64,000 nucleotides of DNA from Paradesertivirga sp966210515 (GTDB taxonomy: Bacteria; Bacteroidota; Bacteroidia; Sphingobacteriales; Sphingobacteriaceae): assembly GCA_966210515.1 (NCBI GenBank), contig CBIHLM010000003.1, positions 1 through 64,000 on the forward strand, in the 5' to 3' direction. Shown in pieces: positions 9,339-17,797 of the stretch. The stretch's first letter is position 1, and each line of letters begins with the position of its first letter. The position numbers and the translations under genes are program-made. Below the pieces are notes generated by a model that had not been told where the DNA came from, searched no databases, and worked only from the letters and a program-made list of their open reading frames with translations.

Positions 9339-11150
9339 ATGAAAGCACTGATTTTCATCCTCTTTCTGGTGTCTTCATCATTTCTCTGTTTTGCGCAGAC
9401 AAATGAAGATATGCTTGCCGGACAGTACGTTCAAAGTGGAGAGTTTGAAAAAGCGCTGAACATTTATCAAAAGTTATTTAATCAGGGAAGAGATCATGCA
9501 CAGTATTATGATGCATATTTCAACACTCTGATTAAACTAAAAAAGTACGACGAAGCTGAAAAATTGGCTAAAAAAATGGCTGGAACAAACAAAGGCAATT
9601 ACAGCTACCAGATAGATATTGGCAGGGTTTTGCGAGAGCGGGGCCAGCTGGAAAAAACCGCAGAATTGTATAACAACCTCATAAAAAGTCTTCCTAGAGA
9701 TGAAATGGCTATACGAGACCTTTCAATAACCTTTTACAGAGCAGATGCCTATGAGTTTTCGGTTAAAACACTACTAAGCGGCCGTAAACTATTGAATGAC
9801 GAAACAGCATTTTCTTTTGACCTGCTAGCGCTTTACAGATATCAGAAAAACAAAGAGATGCTGGTTTATGAATATGTAAACATCTTAGGTAAAGACGCAA
9901 ACGTGCAATTAGTAAGCCAGGCTAAAAACGTCTTTTCTACTCTCTTTGAATCTCCAGACGACTATGATGTCTTAAAATCGGCTTTGCTAAGAAAGCTGCA
10001 GAAAGACCCTCAAAACATTGCCTACTCTGAATTGCTTGCGTGGCAATATATTCAGCAGAAAGAGTTCGACATGGCCTTAAAACAGATTATTGCCCTTGAC
10101 AAACGGCTTAAAGAAGACGGCGACCGGGTTTACGATTTAATTACCATTTTCATTAAAAACAAAGCTTACGAACAGGCAGTTGAGGGACTTGAATATTTGT
10201 TGACAAAAGGACCTTCCGGTCCTCATTATGTTCCCGCGAAAATCCAGATTTTGTACACAAAAAATCAACAATTAATCACGGGGAAATTTAGTCAGGAGGA
10301 GCTGGTGCAGTTGGAAAAAGACTATTTAAATCTGCTCCAGGAATTTGGAAAAACAAGAAACACTGTATTTGCTATCCGGCAATTGGCTTCACTCCAGGCT
10401 TCTCATTTAAATAAAGCCAAAACTGCCGAGGTACTTTTGGAAGAAGCACTGAAAATACCGGGACTGCCGGCAGCTATGGTAGGTGAAATTAAACTGGAAC
10501 TCGGCGATATTTATATTTTAACCGGAGAAAAATGGGAAGCAGCCCTCATATACGGACAGGTAGAGAAAGGTTTCGCAAACGAACCCCTGGGCCAGGAAGC
10601 AAAGTTTAAAAATGCCAAGCTTTCTTATTATCAGGGAGATTTTATCTGGGCGAAAGCTCAACTTGATGTTTTAAAAAGCTCAACATCCCAACTTATTGCT
10701 AATGATGCCCTAAACCTTAGTTTGTTGATTGCCGAAAACACCGAATCAGAAATCGACACCAACGCCTTAAGAATCTATGCAAGATCTGACTTTTTAATCT
10801 TTATTAATCAATACGACAAAGCCCTGAAAACACTCGATAGCATCAAAATACGTTATCCTGAAAACTCTCTTGAAGATGATATTTTAATGTCAAAGGCCCG
10901 GATTTTTCAAAAGCAGAACCTTCCTGATAAGGCGATTGAACAACTGAATTTAATTGTAACCAGTCACAGTACTGATTTGTGGGCAGACGATGCGCTCTTT
11001 ATGCTGGCAGAAATCTATGAAGTCTCGCTAAACGATAAAACGAAAGCATCTGATTATTATCAAAAAATCATCATAGATTTCCCCGGCAGTCTTTATGTCA
11101 CTGAGGCGAGAAAGCGTTTCAGACTTCTAAGAGGCGATAATCCTAGCTAA
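9339..11150 (+). CDS. Exported tetratricopeptide-repeat protein
   Basis: 603-residue protein with a signal peptide (MKALIFILFLVSSSFLCFAQ, cleavage after FA). The rest is mostly helical TPR-type repeats, for example around residues 25-120 (GEFEKALNIYQKLF, KYDEAEKLAKKM), 220-300, and 500-600 (LPDKAIEQLNLI, ASDYYQKIIIDFPGS). The C-terminal repeats resemble YbgF/BamD-like periplasmic TPRs. It has no enzyme motif and probably acts as a periplasmic protein-protein scaffold. The downstream DUF4286 gene starts 29 bases later and has its own -7 element. Confidence 0.85.
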   Translation: MKALIFILFLVSSSFLCFAQTNEDMLAGQYVQSGEFEKALNIYQKLFNQGRDHAQYYDAYFNTLIKLKKYDEAEKLAKKMAGTNKGNYSYQIDIGRVLRERGQLEKTAELYNNLIKSLPRDEMAIRDLSITFYRADAYEFSVKTLLSGRKLLNDETAFSFDLLALYRYQKNKEMLVYEYVNILGKDANVQLVSQAKNVFSTLFESPDDYDVLKSALLRKLQKDPQNIAYSELLAWQYIQQKEFDMALKQIIALDKRLKEDGDRVYDLITIFIKNKAYEQAVEGLEYLLTKGPSGPHYVPAKIQILYTKNQQLITGKFSQEELVQLEKDYLNLLQEFGKTRNTVFAIRQLASLQASHLNKAKTAEVLLEEALKIPGLPAAMVGEIKLELGDIYILTGEKWEAALIYGQVEKGFANEPLGQEAKFKNAKLSYYQGDFIWAKAQLDVLKSSTSQLIANDALNLSLLIAENTESEIDTNALRIYARSDFLIFINQYDKALKTLDSIKIRYPENSLEDDILMSKARIFQKQNLPDKAIEQLNLIVTSHSTDLWADDALFMLAEIYEVSLNDKTKASDYYQKIIIDFPGSLYVTEARKRFRLLRGDNPS

Positions 11151-11167
11151 CAATTAATTGCTTTGCC

Positions 11168-11175
11168 TATCTTCG
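11168..11175 (+). promoter_or_regulatory. -7 element TATCTTCG abutting a start codon
   Basis: TATCTTCG ends four bases before the ATG at 11180, so the transcript would begin at or next to the start codon (leaderless or nearly so). Confidence 0.45.
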
Positions 11176-11179
11176 CAGC

Positions 11180-11482
11180 ATGATTCTTTACAACATTACC
11201 GTCATTATAGATGAAGGAATTGAAAGCGAGTGGCTAAATTGGATAAATCAAACTTTTATCCCAAACGCGATGTCAACTAACCTTCTGGCATCAAGCCGAC
11301 TTTTAAAAGTGCTGGATTCACCGAACGAAGGTGTTACCTATTGCCTTCAATTTATCGCCGATAACATCGGGAACTACAATGACTTTAAAAATCTGCACGC
11401 AGCTGAAATTTTAGACGCCCATGCTCTGGAATTTAAAAACAAATCTGTTTTCTTCAGCTCTGTAATGGAATTTATTGATTAG
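11180..11482 (+). CDS. DUF4286 family protein
   Basis: 100-residue cytoplasmic protein matching the DUF4286 family of Bacteroidota. It starts with the typical MILYNITVIIDE and ends in a short hydrophobic strand. The fold is expected to be a ferredoxin-like alpha/beta sandwich, and no active-site residues are evident. The rfbC gene starts two bases after its stop codon, so the two are co-transcribed. Function unknown. Confidence 0.8.
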   Translation: MILYNITVIIDEGIESEWLNWINQTFIPNAMSTNLLASSRLLKVLDSPNEGVTYCLQFIADNIGNYNDFKNLHAAEILDAHALEFKNKSVFFSSVMEFID

Positions 11483-11484
11483 AA

Positions 11485-12033
11485 ATGACGTTTAAAGAAA
11501 CATCCATTCCAGGCTTAATTTTAGTTGAACCCAAAGTATTTAGAGATGACCGCGGGTATTTTTTAGAAAGCTTCAACCGAAAAGCATTTTTCGAAGCTGG
11601 CATTAATGCAGAATTTGTGCAGGATAATCAATCGCTTTCAAATCGTGGAACCTTACGTGGTTTACATGGACAAGCAGATCCCTCTGCACAAGGAAAACTG
11701 GTTCGTGTAATTCAGGGCCGAGTAATAGATATAGCGGTAGACATTCGGAAGAATTCTTCAACTTTCGGGCAACATGTAAGCGTTGAATTAACCGGAGATA
11801 ACTTTAAAATGCTTTGGATTCCACCTGGCTTCTTACACGGTTTTTCAACATTAGAAGACAATACCATTTTCGCGTATAAAGTAACAAGTCTATACGACCG
11901 AGCTTCTGAGATCGGAGTCAAGTGGAACGATCCTGACTTAAATATCGATTGGGGTATCGGAGAGAATGAAGTGATGCTTTCAGATAAAGATCTGATTTTG
12001 CCTTTATTTAAAGATTTTAAAAGTCCATTTTAA
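11485..12033 (+). CDS. rfbC: dTDP-4-dehydrorhamnose 3,5-epimerase
   Basis: 182-residue cupin enzyme that epimerises C3 and C5 of dTDP-4-keto-6-deoxyglucose in dTDP-L-rhamnose synthesis for surface polysaccharide. Family motifs are clear: FRDDRGYFLESF (19-30), QDNQSLSNRGTLRGLHGQ with the catalytic H61, KLVRV (71-75), WIPPGFLHGF (111-120) and the conserved Tyr region YKVTSLY (131-137). One small deviation is Gly62 after the catalytic His, where an aromatic residue is common. Length is normal. No rfbA, rfbB or rfbD lies nearby, so the rest of the pathway must be encoded elsewhere. Confidence 0.95.
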   Translation: MTFKETSIPGLILVEPKVFRDDRGYFLESFNRKAFFEAGINAEFVQDNQSLSNRGTLRGLHGQADPSAQGKLVRVIQGRVIDIAVDIRKNSSTFGQHVSVELTGDNFKMLWIPPGFLHGFSTLEDNTIFAYKVTSLYDRASEIGVKWNDPDLNIDWGIGENEVMLSDKDLILPLFKDFKSPF

Positions 12034-12038
12034 ATATA

Positions 12039-12068
12039 AAGACCAACGAGAGATTCCTCATTGGTCTT
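12039..12068. terminator. Hairpin terminator between convergent genes
   Basis: AAGACCAACGAG (12039-12050) pairs with CTCATTGGTCTT (12057-12068) with one mismatch and a 6-base loop. It sits between the converging rfbC and OmpA-like genes. T-rich flanks are modest. Confidence 0.65.
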
Positions 12069-12082
12069 ATCATTCCAAACCT

Positions 12083-12916
12083 TTATTGCTTAATTAAATC
12101 ATATAATTCGTCAAGCTTCGGCGAAAGCACTATTTCTATCCTACGGTTCCTGCTTCTTGCATCCGCGGTATTTCCAGCTGCTATCGGCTGATATTCGCCT
12201 TTTCCTGTCGCTGTAATTCGATTAGATTCGATTTTTTGTTCATCTGCTAAATAACGGACAACGGAAGTAGCACGCAATACACTTAAATCCCAGTTATCCT
12301 TAATTTGACCAAGACTCACTACTCGCTGATTATCGGTATGTCCTTCAACAGAGATATTGATCTCAGGCTGAGTCTTTAGTACTTTTCCAAGTTCAGCTAA
12401 AGCTTGCCTTCCCTTTTCATCTATCACAATACTTCCACTCGGGAACAGCAATTTGTCGGTTAACGAAACGTAAACCTTTCCATTTCTTATATCCACAGCT
12501 AAACCGCTCTGTTGAAATCCCAACAGGGCTTTCTGAAGTTTCTCTTTTAAGGCATTTGTAGCGGCATCGCGCGAACGCAGAATATCTTCAACCTCTTTTA
12601 ACCTGGCTTCGCGTCGTTGGAGATCTGCCGCCAGCTTCTTGATTTCTGAAGAACTGTTAGCACGAAGGGAGGCGTAATTAGCATCAAGGCCGGACAACTT
12701 AGTCTCGAGATCTGCCATACGTCCATTGATCCGGGAAGTATCACCCTTCAATCTTGCGATTTCATCCTCAAGACTTTCAATTTTCACCATCGCATCATCC
12801 AATTCCACAGATAATGAATCTTTTTCCGCAATTAAAGTCTGATATTTTTTTGTGGACATCACAACGCAAGAGCTTAAAAAGAAAGCTCCAAATAACAAGA
12901 AAAGAATTTTATTCAT
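12083..12916 (-). CDS. OmpA-family peptidoglycan-binding lipoprotein
   Basis: 277-residue outer-membrane lipoprotein. The ATG at 12916 is preferred over an upstream TTG at 12922 because it gives a clean signal (MNKILFLLFGAFFLSSC, lipobox LSSC). A long coiled coil spans about residues 25-130 (heptads around KDSLSVELDDAMVKIESLED). The C-terminal OmpA domain (about 145-265) has the peptidoglycan-binding pattern EGHTDNQ and the closing RNRRIEIVLSP. It probably links the outer membrane to the cell wall. It follows the DUF2461 gene by 8 bases on the same strand. Confidence 0.9.
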   Translation of the reverse strand: MNKILFLLFGAFFLSSCVVMSTKKYQTLIAEKDSLSVELDDAMVKIESLEDEIARLKGDTSRINGRMADLETKLSGLDANYASLRANSSSEIKKLAADLQRREARLKEVEDILRSRDAATNALKEKLQKALLGFQQSGLAVDIRNGKVYVSLTDKLLFPSGSIVIDEKGRQALAELGKVLKTQPEINISVEGHTDNQRVVSLGQIKDNWDLSVLRATSVVRYLADEQKIESNRITATGKGEYQPIAAGNTADARSRNRRIEIVLSPKLDELYDLIKQ

Positions 12917-12924
12917 ACACAATA

Positions 12925-13587
12925 TTAAGAAATTGCATTACGCAAAAAAACGATCAAGGGAAATAATCTTTTGAGAATGGAGACAAGCGTATCCGCAGAA
13001 TTAGCATTTATTAAAACTTTGTCAGAAATATGACTGGTGACCGTAAAACTTTTAAGCTTTAAATACTCAATATTTTCATGATTTGCACTATAACCTTTAG
13101 GTGTCGTTTTAAGCACCCCGTCTCTATCCAGATCGCCAAAAGCTTCGATGAATGACGGCTCCTTTAAAATGGTCAGTAAATCAGATCCGTTATAATCAAT
13201 CTCCTGCCGAATAGCCTTTAGTTCATCAGCTTCAGGAAACCACGAGCCACCAGCCACAAAACACTTCCCCGGTTGAACATGTACATAATAACCCGGGCCT
13301 TTAAAATTCTTTCCGTTAGCCGAAATTGCGATTCCAAAATTCGTCTTGAAGGGCGTCTTATCTTTACTAAAGCGGATATCGCGATAAATACGCATGACAC
13401 AGTCCTTAGGGTTCAAATCCGCGGGAATTGTCGAATCGAACTTAGCTAAGCCTGAAATTAGCCTGGAAGTAAACTGAAGTATATTCTCCCGTGCGAGCTC
13501 ATAATCGCTTTTGTTTTCATTGAACCACTCGCGGTTATTATTCTCAGAAAGATGTTTAAGGAAGTTGAGAGTCGATGCTTCAATCAT
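12925..13587 (-). CDS. DUF2461 (TIGR02453) family protein
   Basis: 220-residue protein of the DUF2461/TIGR02453 family, recognisable by FLKHLSENNNREWFNENK near the N-terminus, RIYRDIRFSKDKTPFKTNFG in the middle and YVHVQPG. The family is widespread, cytoplasmic and functionally uncharacterised. No signal peptide or membrane segment is present. It sits between a small CxxC membrane protein (27-base gap) and the OmpA lipoprotein (8-base gap), suggesting one transcript. Confidence 0.88.
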   Translation of the reverse strand: MIEASTLNFLKHLSENNNREWFNENKSDYELARENILQFTSRLISGLAKFDSTIPADLNPKDCVMRIYRDIRFSKDKTPFKTNFGIAISANGKNFKGPGYYVHVQPGKCFVAGGSWFPEADELKAIRQEIDYNGSDLLTILKEPSFIEAFGDLDRDGVLKTTPKGYSANHENIEYLKLKSFTVTSHISDKVLINANSADTLVSILKRLFPLIVFLRNAIS

Positions 13588-13614
13588 TTGGTCTTGTCAA
13601 AGGATCATCCCAAT

Positions 13615-13890
13615 TTAGTTCAAATTAATTTTCTCGTCTTTAATGTCAACAAGAATGTCTTTACGCCGATAACGCTTATACCAGATAAATCCAACTACTG
13701 CAACTGCCAGATACGGCATTGCCAGAAGATACAGAATACCATCATTAAGACCCTCGCCCTGGTGATTTCCGTGCTGCACAGAGTTCTCCGCATTTAATGT
13801 ACACATAGAACATTGAGCATCGGCATTAAACGAAATACCCGTAATAAACGAAAAACAGATTACAACCGCACAATACTTAAAAGTCTTCAT
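13615..13890 (-). CDS. Small exported membrane protein with a CSMC motif
   Basis: 91-residue protein: signal peptide (about 1-25, ending NADA), a short periplasmic segment starting QCSMCTLNAENS and containing two His, then one membrane helix (about 55-70, LLAMPYLAVAVVGFIWY) and a basic/acidic tail. No family is recognised with confidence. Its place directly after the oxidase subunit, Sco and DUF420 genes, together with its CxxC and His residues facing the periplasm, makes a link to oxidase assembly or copper handling conceivable; this is inference only. It has its own candidate -7 element (13915-13922). Confidence 0.7.
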   Translation of the reverse strand: MKTFKYCAVVICFSFITGISFNADAQCSMCTLNAENSVQHGNHQGEGLNDGILYLLAMPYLAVAVVGFIWYKRYRRKDILVDIKDEKINLN

Positions 13891-13914
13891 AATGTTTCAG
13901 GACATTCACAGCCA

Positions 13915-13922
13915 CAAAGATA
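13915..13922 (-). promoter_or_regulatory. Candidate -7 element TATCTTTG (minus strand)
   Basis: Read on the minus strand, TATCTTTG lies 24 bases before the ATG at 13890. It is a full match to TAnnTTTG. It would start a separate transcript for the small CxxC protein, DUF2461 and OmpA genes. Confidence 0.5.
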
Positions 13923-13981
13923 ACCTAAAATATAAGTGAGCAGGTTAATTAAAGTGTTAAATTAATGCAAGAAATCCTACC

Positions 13982-14012
13982 TGGCAGCCGTGTTTCGACT
14001 TCGAAGCTGCCA
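13982..14012 (-). terminator. Hairpin after the oxidase gene cluster
   Basis: TGGCAGC (13982-13988) pairs with GCTGCCA (14006-14012), with a further possible TTCGA/TCGAA inner pairing. It lies just after the DUF420 stop codon at 14014. A poly-T tail is lacking, so it may be a weak terminator or a 3'-end protecting structure. Confidence 0.4.
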
Positions 14013-14013
14013 T

Positions 14014-14553
14014 TTAAAATGTGTAATAAGGCGCTATCATCAGATAAACTATAACGCCGGTAACAGTCACGTAAAGCCATATAGGGAAGCTCCAGCGTAC
14101 TAGTTTCCTATGCCTTGGGACATTCATCTTTAACCCGCTATAGAAACTTAGCAGAACCACAGGCAATACCACAGCAGCAAGAATAATATGGGTAATAAGA
14201 ATGAAATAATAGATGTATTTTACAATACCCTCTCCTCCATAACTCGTTCTGATACCTGTAGCATGAAAAATTATATATGACACGAGAAACAGGGATGAAA
14301 GAATGAAAGTCGTAATATTTAGAATCTTATGTGTTTGAATATTGCCGCCTTTAATTTGATACAGAGAAACCAATAACAACACACTACAGGTTCCGTTTAT
14401 TATTGCATTTAATTTTGGAAGAAAAAACACCCATGCCGGAACTTCTGAGCCTGCCGGAAAAACAGTGATGACATGACTTTGCAGGATCAAAACAACAAGA
14501 AATACTATAACTGAAACTGATGATATTAAACGGACAGCAACTTTATCGTTCAT
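14014..14553 (-). CDS. DUF420 membrane protein, likely oxidase assembly factor
   Basis: 179-residue polytopic membrane protein (five predicted helices) of the DUF420 family. Conserved His residues lie in helices or loops (NGTCSV.., QTHKILN, IFHATGIR, ITHIILA, PRHRKLVRWSFPIWLYV). DUF420 members include CtaM, needed for maturation of haem-copper oxidases in Firmicutes, and the position directly after sco and the oxidase subunits fits that role here. It begins two bases after the sco stop codon. Confidence 0.85.
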   Translation of the reverse strand: MNDKVAVRLISSVSVIVFLVVLILQSHVITVFPAGSEVPAWVFFLPKLNAIINGTCSVLLLVSLYQIKGGNIQTHKILNITTFILSSLFLVSYIIFHATGIRTSYGGEGIVKYIYYFILITHIILAAVVLPVVLLSFYSGLKMNVPRHRKLVRWSFPIWLYVTVTGVIVYLMIAPYYTF

Positions 14554-14555
14554 AC

Positions 14556-15269
14556 TTATTTTTTAGGTTTTAACGAGGTAACCTTGCGCAGCTCTTCTGT
14601 AATCTGAACTTTAATTTCGTCAATGAGTTTATCAACTTGTTCCTTGCTTGTTGAATTGTAATAACCACGTATTCGTTTATCCGGGTCGACAAGAATCAAC
14701 ATCGGGCTATGAACAACATTTTCAGAGTGGTTAGTTTCAGAAAATGCGTCTACCAAAAAATCTTTTTTAGCAAGTTCGAAAATAAAATCTTTGTTACCGG
14801 TAAGAAAACTCCATCTGATTGGATTTGCATTTAAAGAGTTAGCATAAGAATTTAGAACGGCTGGTGTATCATGTTCAGGATCGACCGAAATGGAATAAAA
14901 CTTAAGCATTTTATTGGCAGGATACTGAGCCACGACACGAGCCATCTGGCGATTCATTTCCTTACAAAAAGTCTTGCAATTTGTATAAAAAAAGTTCACC
15001 ACTGTAATTTGATTACTGTCTGTGGGTATCCCGATGCTATCGCCGGTATTACTTAACAATTTAAAGTCACGCACAACATGATAAATTGTGTCTGGGATCT
15101 TTTCTCCACGTTTAGAGTGAAAAGTAGAAGCAACTTTTTTAGGTCCGAAGATATCCAGAGGTTTATACCTATTCTGCCCCTTTTCGGTAAGTAAATAATA
15201 TAAAAATCCTGGCACCGCTAACAGGGATACCAGGATTATGATCTTTTTAATAGAAATTTTTTTATTCAT
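14556..15269 (-). CDS. SCO1/SenC copper chaperone for cytochrome oxidase
   Basis: 237-residue membrane-anchored thioredoxin-fold protein that delivers copper to the CuA site of cytochrome oxidase. An N-terminal helix (about 10-27) anchors it. The copper ligands are C98 and C102 in YTNCKTFC and H187 in VVHSP. Its start codon shares one base with the stop of the subunit IV gene (TAATG), so it is translated with the oxidase genes. Length is normal for the family. Confidence 0.95.
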   Translation of the reverse strand: MNKKISIKKIIILVSLLAVPGFLYYLLTEKGQNRYKPLDIFGPKKVASTFHSKRGEKIPDTIYHVVRDFKLLSNTGDSIGIPTDSNQITVVNFFYTNCKTFCKEMNRQMARVVAQYPANKMLKFYSISVDPEHDTPAVLNSYANSLNANPIRWSFLTGNKDFIFELAKKDFLVDAFSETNHSENVVHSPMLILVDPDKRIRGYYNSTSKEQVDKLIDEIKVQITEELRKVTSLKPKK

Positions 15270-15622
15270 TAATTCATGTGCACATTCAGGTATGCCCCTT
15301 CGGTAAGCATCAGCACAATCAAATAAACAATAAAGATTAAGGACAAAACGATACTGGTTATCAATCCGTACTTCTCAAATTTTAAATGCATAAAATATGC
15401 TACTATATAGAAGGCTTTAAGTAAGGTCAATGCGATGTAAATAAAATTTCCAACGCCCTGGCTCATTATACCTTTTGGAATTAAAACCAATGCAATAATA
15501 AATTCAAGAGCGGTAATTCCTAAAAGGTAGAAAAATACTGTCCAAATCTTTTTCTTGGTCATCCCTGCATGCTCGCCATGCGCCTGTCCTTCTGCTGTAT
15601 GTGTTGTATGTTCTGACGCCAT
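15269..15622 (-). CDS. Cytochrome c oxidase subunit IV family protein
   Basis: 117-residue protein with a His-rich N-terminus (TTHTAEGQAHGEHAG) and three membrane helices, matching the small subunit IV (CtaF/CoxD-like) of aa3/caa3-type oxidases. Position after subunit III and before sco supports the call. The subunit has no redox centre and probably aids stability or assembly. The gap to subunit III is 11 bases. Confidence 0.9.
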   Translation of the reverse strand: MASEHTTHTAEGQAHGEHAGMTKKKIWTVFFYLLGITALEFIIALVLIPKGIMSQGVGNFIYIALTLLKAFYIVAYFMHLKFEKYGLITSIVLSLIFIVYLIVLMLTEGAYLNVHMN

Positions 15623-15633
15623 ATTAAATTAAA

Positions 15634-16323
15634 TTAAACAAGATAAAAGAAAGTAAATACGAATACCCAAACCAGGTCTACAAAGTGCCAGTAAAGACCA
15701 ACTTTTTCAACCATCAGGTAACTACCTCTCTTGTGAAAAACATTTCCTACCGTCATCAAAAGAATAATGATATTAATGATTACCCCACTGAAAACGTGAA
15801 AACCGTGAAATCCAGTGATGGTAAAAAACAGGTTTGCAAACTGGGTAGCGCCAACCATATCACCCCCTTTGTAAAACTCCGGGATACTTCCCCACCAATA
15901 CCCTTCATGATGAAGATGAGACCACTCTGCGGCCTGACATCCTAAGAATGTTGCGCCACCAATAATAGTCCATATCATCCAGGTAATTACTTCTTTCTTT
16001 GAATTTCTGTGGCCTGCTTCAACAGCAAGAACCATCGTTACAGAACTCATAATCAGGATAAAAGTCATTATTCCCACAAATACAAGGGGGGCACCATGAT
16101 CAGTTATTCCGGGGATAGATTGGAAAACTTCATCCGGATCAGGCCAGGTAAGTTTACTAAAGCGTTGTGCGCCGTAATAAACTAAGAATGCGGAAAATGT
16201 AAATGCATCCGAAACAAGAAAAAACCACATCATTATTTTGCCATACTCGACATCAACTGGTGATTTTCCACCGTCCCAAGCACCGGTTTTTACTTCGTCT
16301 AATTGTGAAATAGTCGTACTCAT
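15634..16323 (-). CDS. ctaE: Cytochrome c oxidase subunit III (second copy)
   Basis: 229-residue subunit III of the haem-copper oxidase, with about six membrane helices. Family features include GKIMMWFFLVSDAFTFSAF near the N-terminus, AAEWSHLHHEGYWWG, TGFHGFHVFSGVIINI and the C-terminal VGLYWHFVDLVWVFVFTFFY. It is one of two neighbouring subunit III-type genes. This one is the more canonical, keeping the Glu/His-containing helix and the WHFVDxVW ending. The gene starts 9 bases after the other copy. Confidence 0.93.
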   Translation of the reverse strand: MSTTISQLDEVKTGAWDGGKSPVDVEYGKIMMWFFLVSDAFTFSAFLVYYGAQRFSKLTWPDPDEVFQSIPGITDHGAPLVFVGIMTFILIMSSVTMVLAVEAGHRNSKKEVITWMIWTIIGGATFLGCQAAEWSHLHHEGYWWGSIPEFYKGGDMVGATQFANLFFTITGFHGFHVFSGVIINIIILLMTVGNVFHKRGSYLMVEKVGLYWHFVDLVWVFVFTFFYLV

Positions 16324-16332
16324 TACGTTATT

Positions 16333-16935
16333 TTATTGGTTCAAAAGTAAGAAAACATATAAATAAATCCATAGTATATCTATAAAATGCCAAAATATAG
16401 ATGTCACTTCCAAACGGAAGGTATTTCGAACCGGAGAAATGCCGGTAAGCTTTCCGGTAATAGCTTTGAAAAGCAAAGCTAATCCAACGACAATGTGCAG
16501 CAAATGGGCGGCTGTAAACACATAGATAAAAGAATGTGATGCGTTTGGATTGACAAAGGTTACACCCTGATTAAAAAGTGTTACCCAAGCCTGAAACTGA
16601 AATAAAAGAAAAGCTATGCCCAGGACAATTGTTATAGCAAGATATAAATTTTGCTTACTAAACTGAAGTTTCTTGCCCGCGCTGTAAGCCAGATGCATAG
16701 TTACACTACTTAGAAGGATCACTAATGTGCTATATTTAAACACTTCCGGAAGAAGAGTCTTTATTCCTCTTGATGGATCACCGGCTGTATAAACTATATA
16801 ACCGCTGGTAAGTCCGGCAAAGAAAATAAATGATGAAACCAAAAATAACCACATCATAAACTTGCGTGCTCTCAGGTTTTCTCTGTCCTGATCAATAGGA
16901 TTCGGAGTCATAATATCTATAGAATTACTTAACAT
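16333..16935 (-). CDS. Haem-copper oxidase subunit III (first copy)
   Basis: About 200-residue subunit III paralogue with five or more helices. Motifs are RKFMMWLFLVSSFIFFAGL at the N-terminus, FTAAHLLHIVVGLALL in the middle and EVTSIFWHFIDILWIYLYVFL at the end. The start is uncertain. ATG 16935 (MLSNSID) overlaps the end of ctaB by 11 bases and ATG 16911 (MTPNPID) does not; an earlier ATG at 16986 would need a 60-base overlap with ctaB and is less likely. Two adjacent subunit III genes are common in Bacteroidota oxidase clusters and may form a heterodimer or replace a split larger subunit. Confidence 0.9.
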   Translation of the reverse strand: MLSNSIDIMTPNPIDQDRENLRARKFMMWLFLVSSFIFFAGLTSGYIVYTAGDPSRGIKTLLPEVFKYSTLVILLSSVTMHLAYSAGKKLQFSKQNLYLAITIVLGIAFLLFQFQAWVTLFNQGVTFVNPNASHSFIYVFTAAHLLHIVVGLALLFKAITGKLTGISPVRNTFRLEVTSIFWHFIDILWIYLYVFLLLNQ

Positions 16936-17797
16936 AATCAAACAATAATACCAATTGTACCAACGGTAGATAGAAGAAAGAACCAAACATTACTTTTCGG
17001 GCAGATTCTATATCTAATTTTTTTAGAAGATTAAAAGCGGACCAACAAAATAGTAAACCTGCTATAAGCGAAACTCCGCCGATTATGTAACCACCAAATC
17101 CCATGATGGTTGGCAATAAACTAACAGGAATCAAAATAATAGTTGAAAGAAAGGTTATCATAGCGCTGGTCCTGTCGCGTTTAGTAGTGGGCAACAGCCT
17201 GAAACCGGCCTTTTTATAATCATCATCTAACACCCAGGCTATAGCCCAAAAGTGAGGAAATTGCCATACAAACTGGATAAGGAAAAGAATAATCGGGACC
17301 CAGGAGATTTGTGGATGCTCGAATGCAGCAAAGTATCCGATAAGAGGAGGTAAGGCCCCGGGAAAAGCGCCTATAAAAACTGCGATAGGGGTTCTTCTTT
17401 TTGAAGGAGTATAGACAAATGCATACAGGAAAATCGAGAAAACAGAGAGAACGCCTGTCAAAAAATTCAGCTTTACCAATATCAACGTGCCCGCTATTCC
17501 CATAAACAAACTAAGCACCAGTGCTTGTCCTGTGGTCATCCTTCCCGCGGGAATTGGCCTGTCACTGGTGCGTACCATTAACTTATCAAGATCTTTCTCG
17601 ATGATTTCATTAAACCCATTTGCTGCCCCTGTAACTAAAAAGCCACCAATGGTTAAAATCAGCCAGTTTGTCCAGTTAATAAACTCCTGCTCTTTACTCC
17701 CTATCAAAAAGGAAACAGAGGCAGAAAACACCACAAGAAAAGTAAGTCTTAACTTAATTAACTTTTTAAAATCTGAAATAAAACTTCCTTCTGTCAC
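16925..17797 (-). CDS. ctaB: Protohaem IX farnesyltransferase (haem O synthase)
   Basis: 290-residue UbiA-superfamily membrane enzyme that farnesylates haem B to haem O, the first step to haem A. The two Asp-rich motifs are present: AANGFNEIIEKDLDKLMVRT (N-terminal third) and LDDDYKKAGFRLLP. About eight or nine membrane helices. The start is a GTG at 17797 immediately after the stop codon of ctaA, with no suitable in-frame ATG nearby, so a GTG start with translational coupling is the best reading. Confidence 0.95.
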   Translation of the reverse strand: MTEGSFISDFKKLIKLRLTFLVVFSASVSFLIGSKEQEFINWTNWLILTIGGFLVTGAANGFNEIIEKDLDKLMVRTSDRPIPAGRMTTGQALVLSLFMGIAGTLILVKLNFLTGVLSVFSIFLYAFVYTPSKRRTPIAVFIGAFPGALPPLIGYFAAFEHPQISWVPIILFLIQFVWQFPHFWAIAWVLDDDYKKAGFRLLPTTKRDRTSAMITFLSTIILIPVSLLPTIMGFGGYIIGGVSLIAGLLFCWSAFNLLKKLDIESARKVMFGSFFYLPLVQLVLLFDYVK

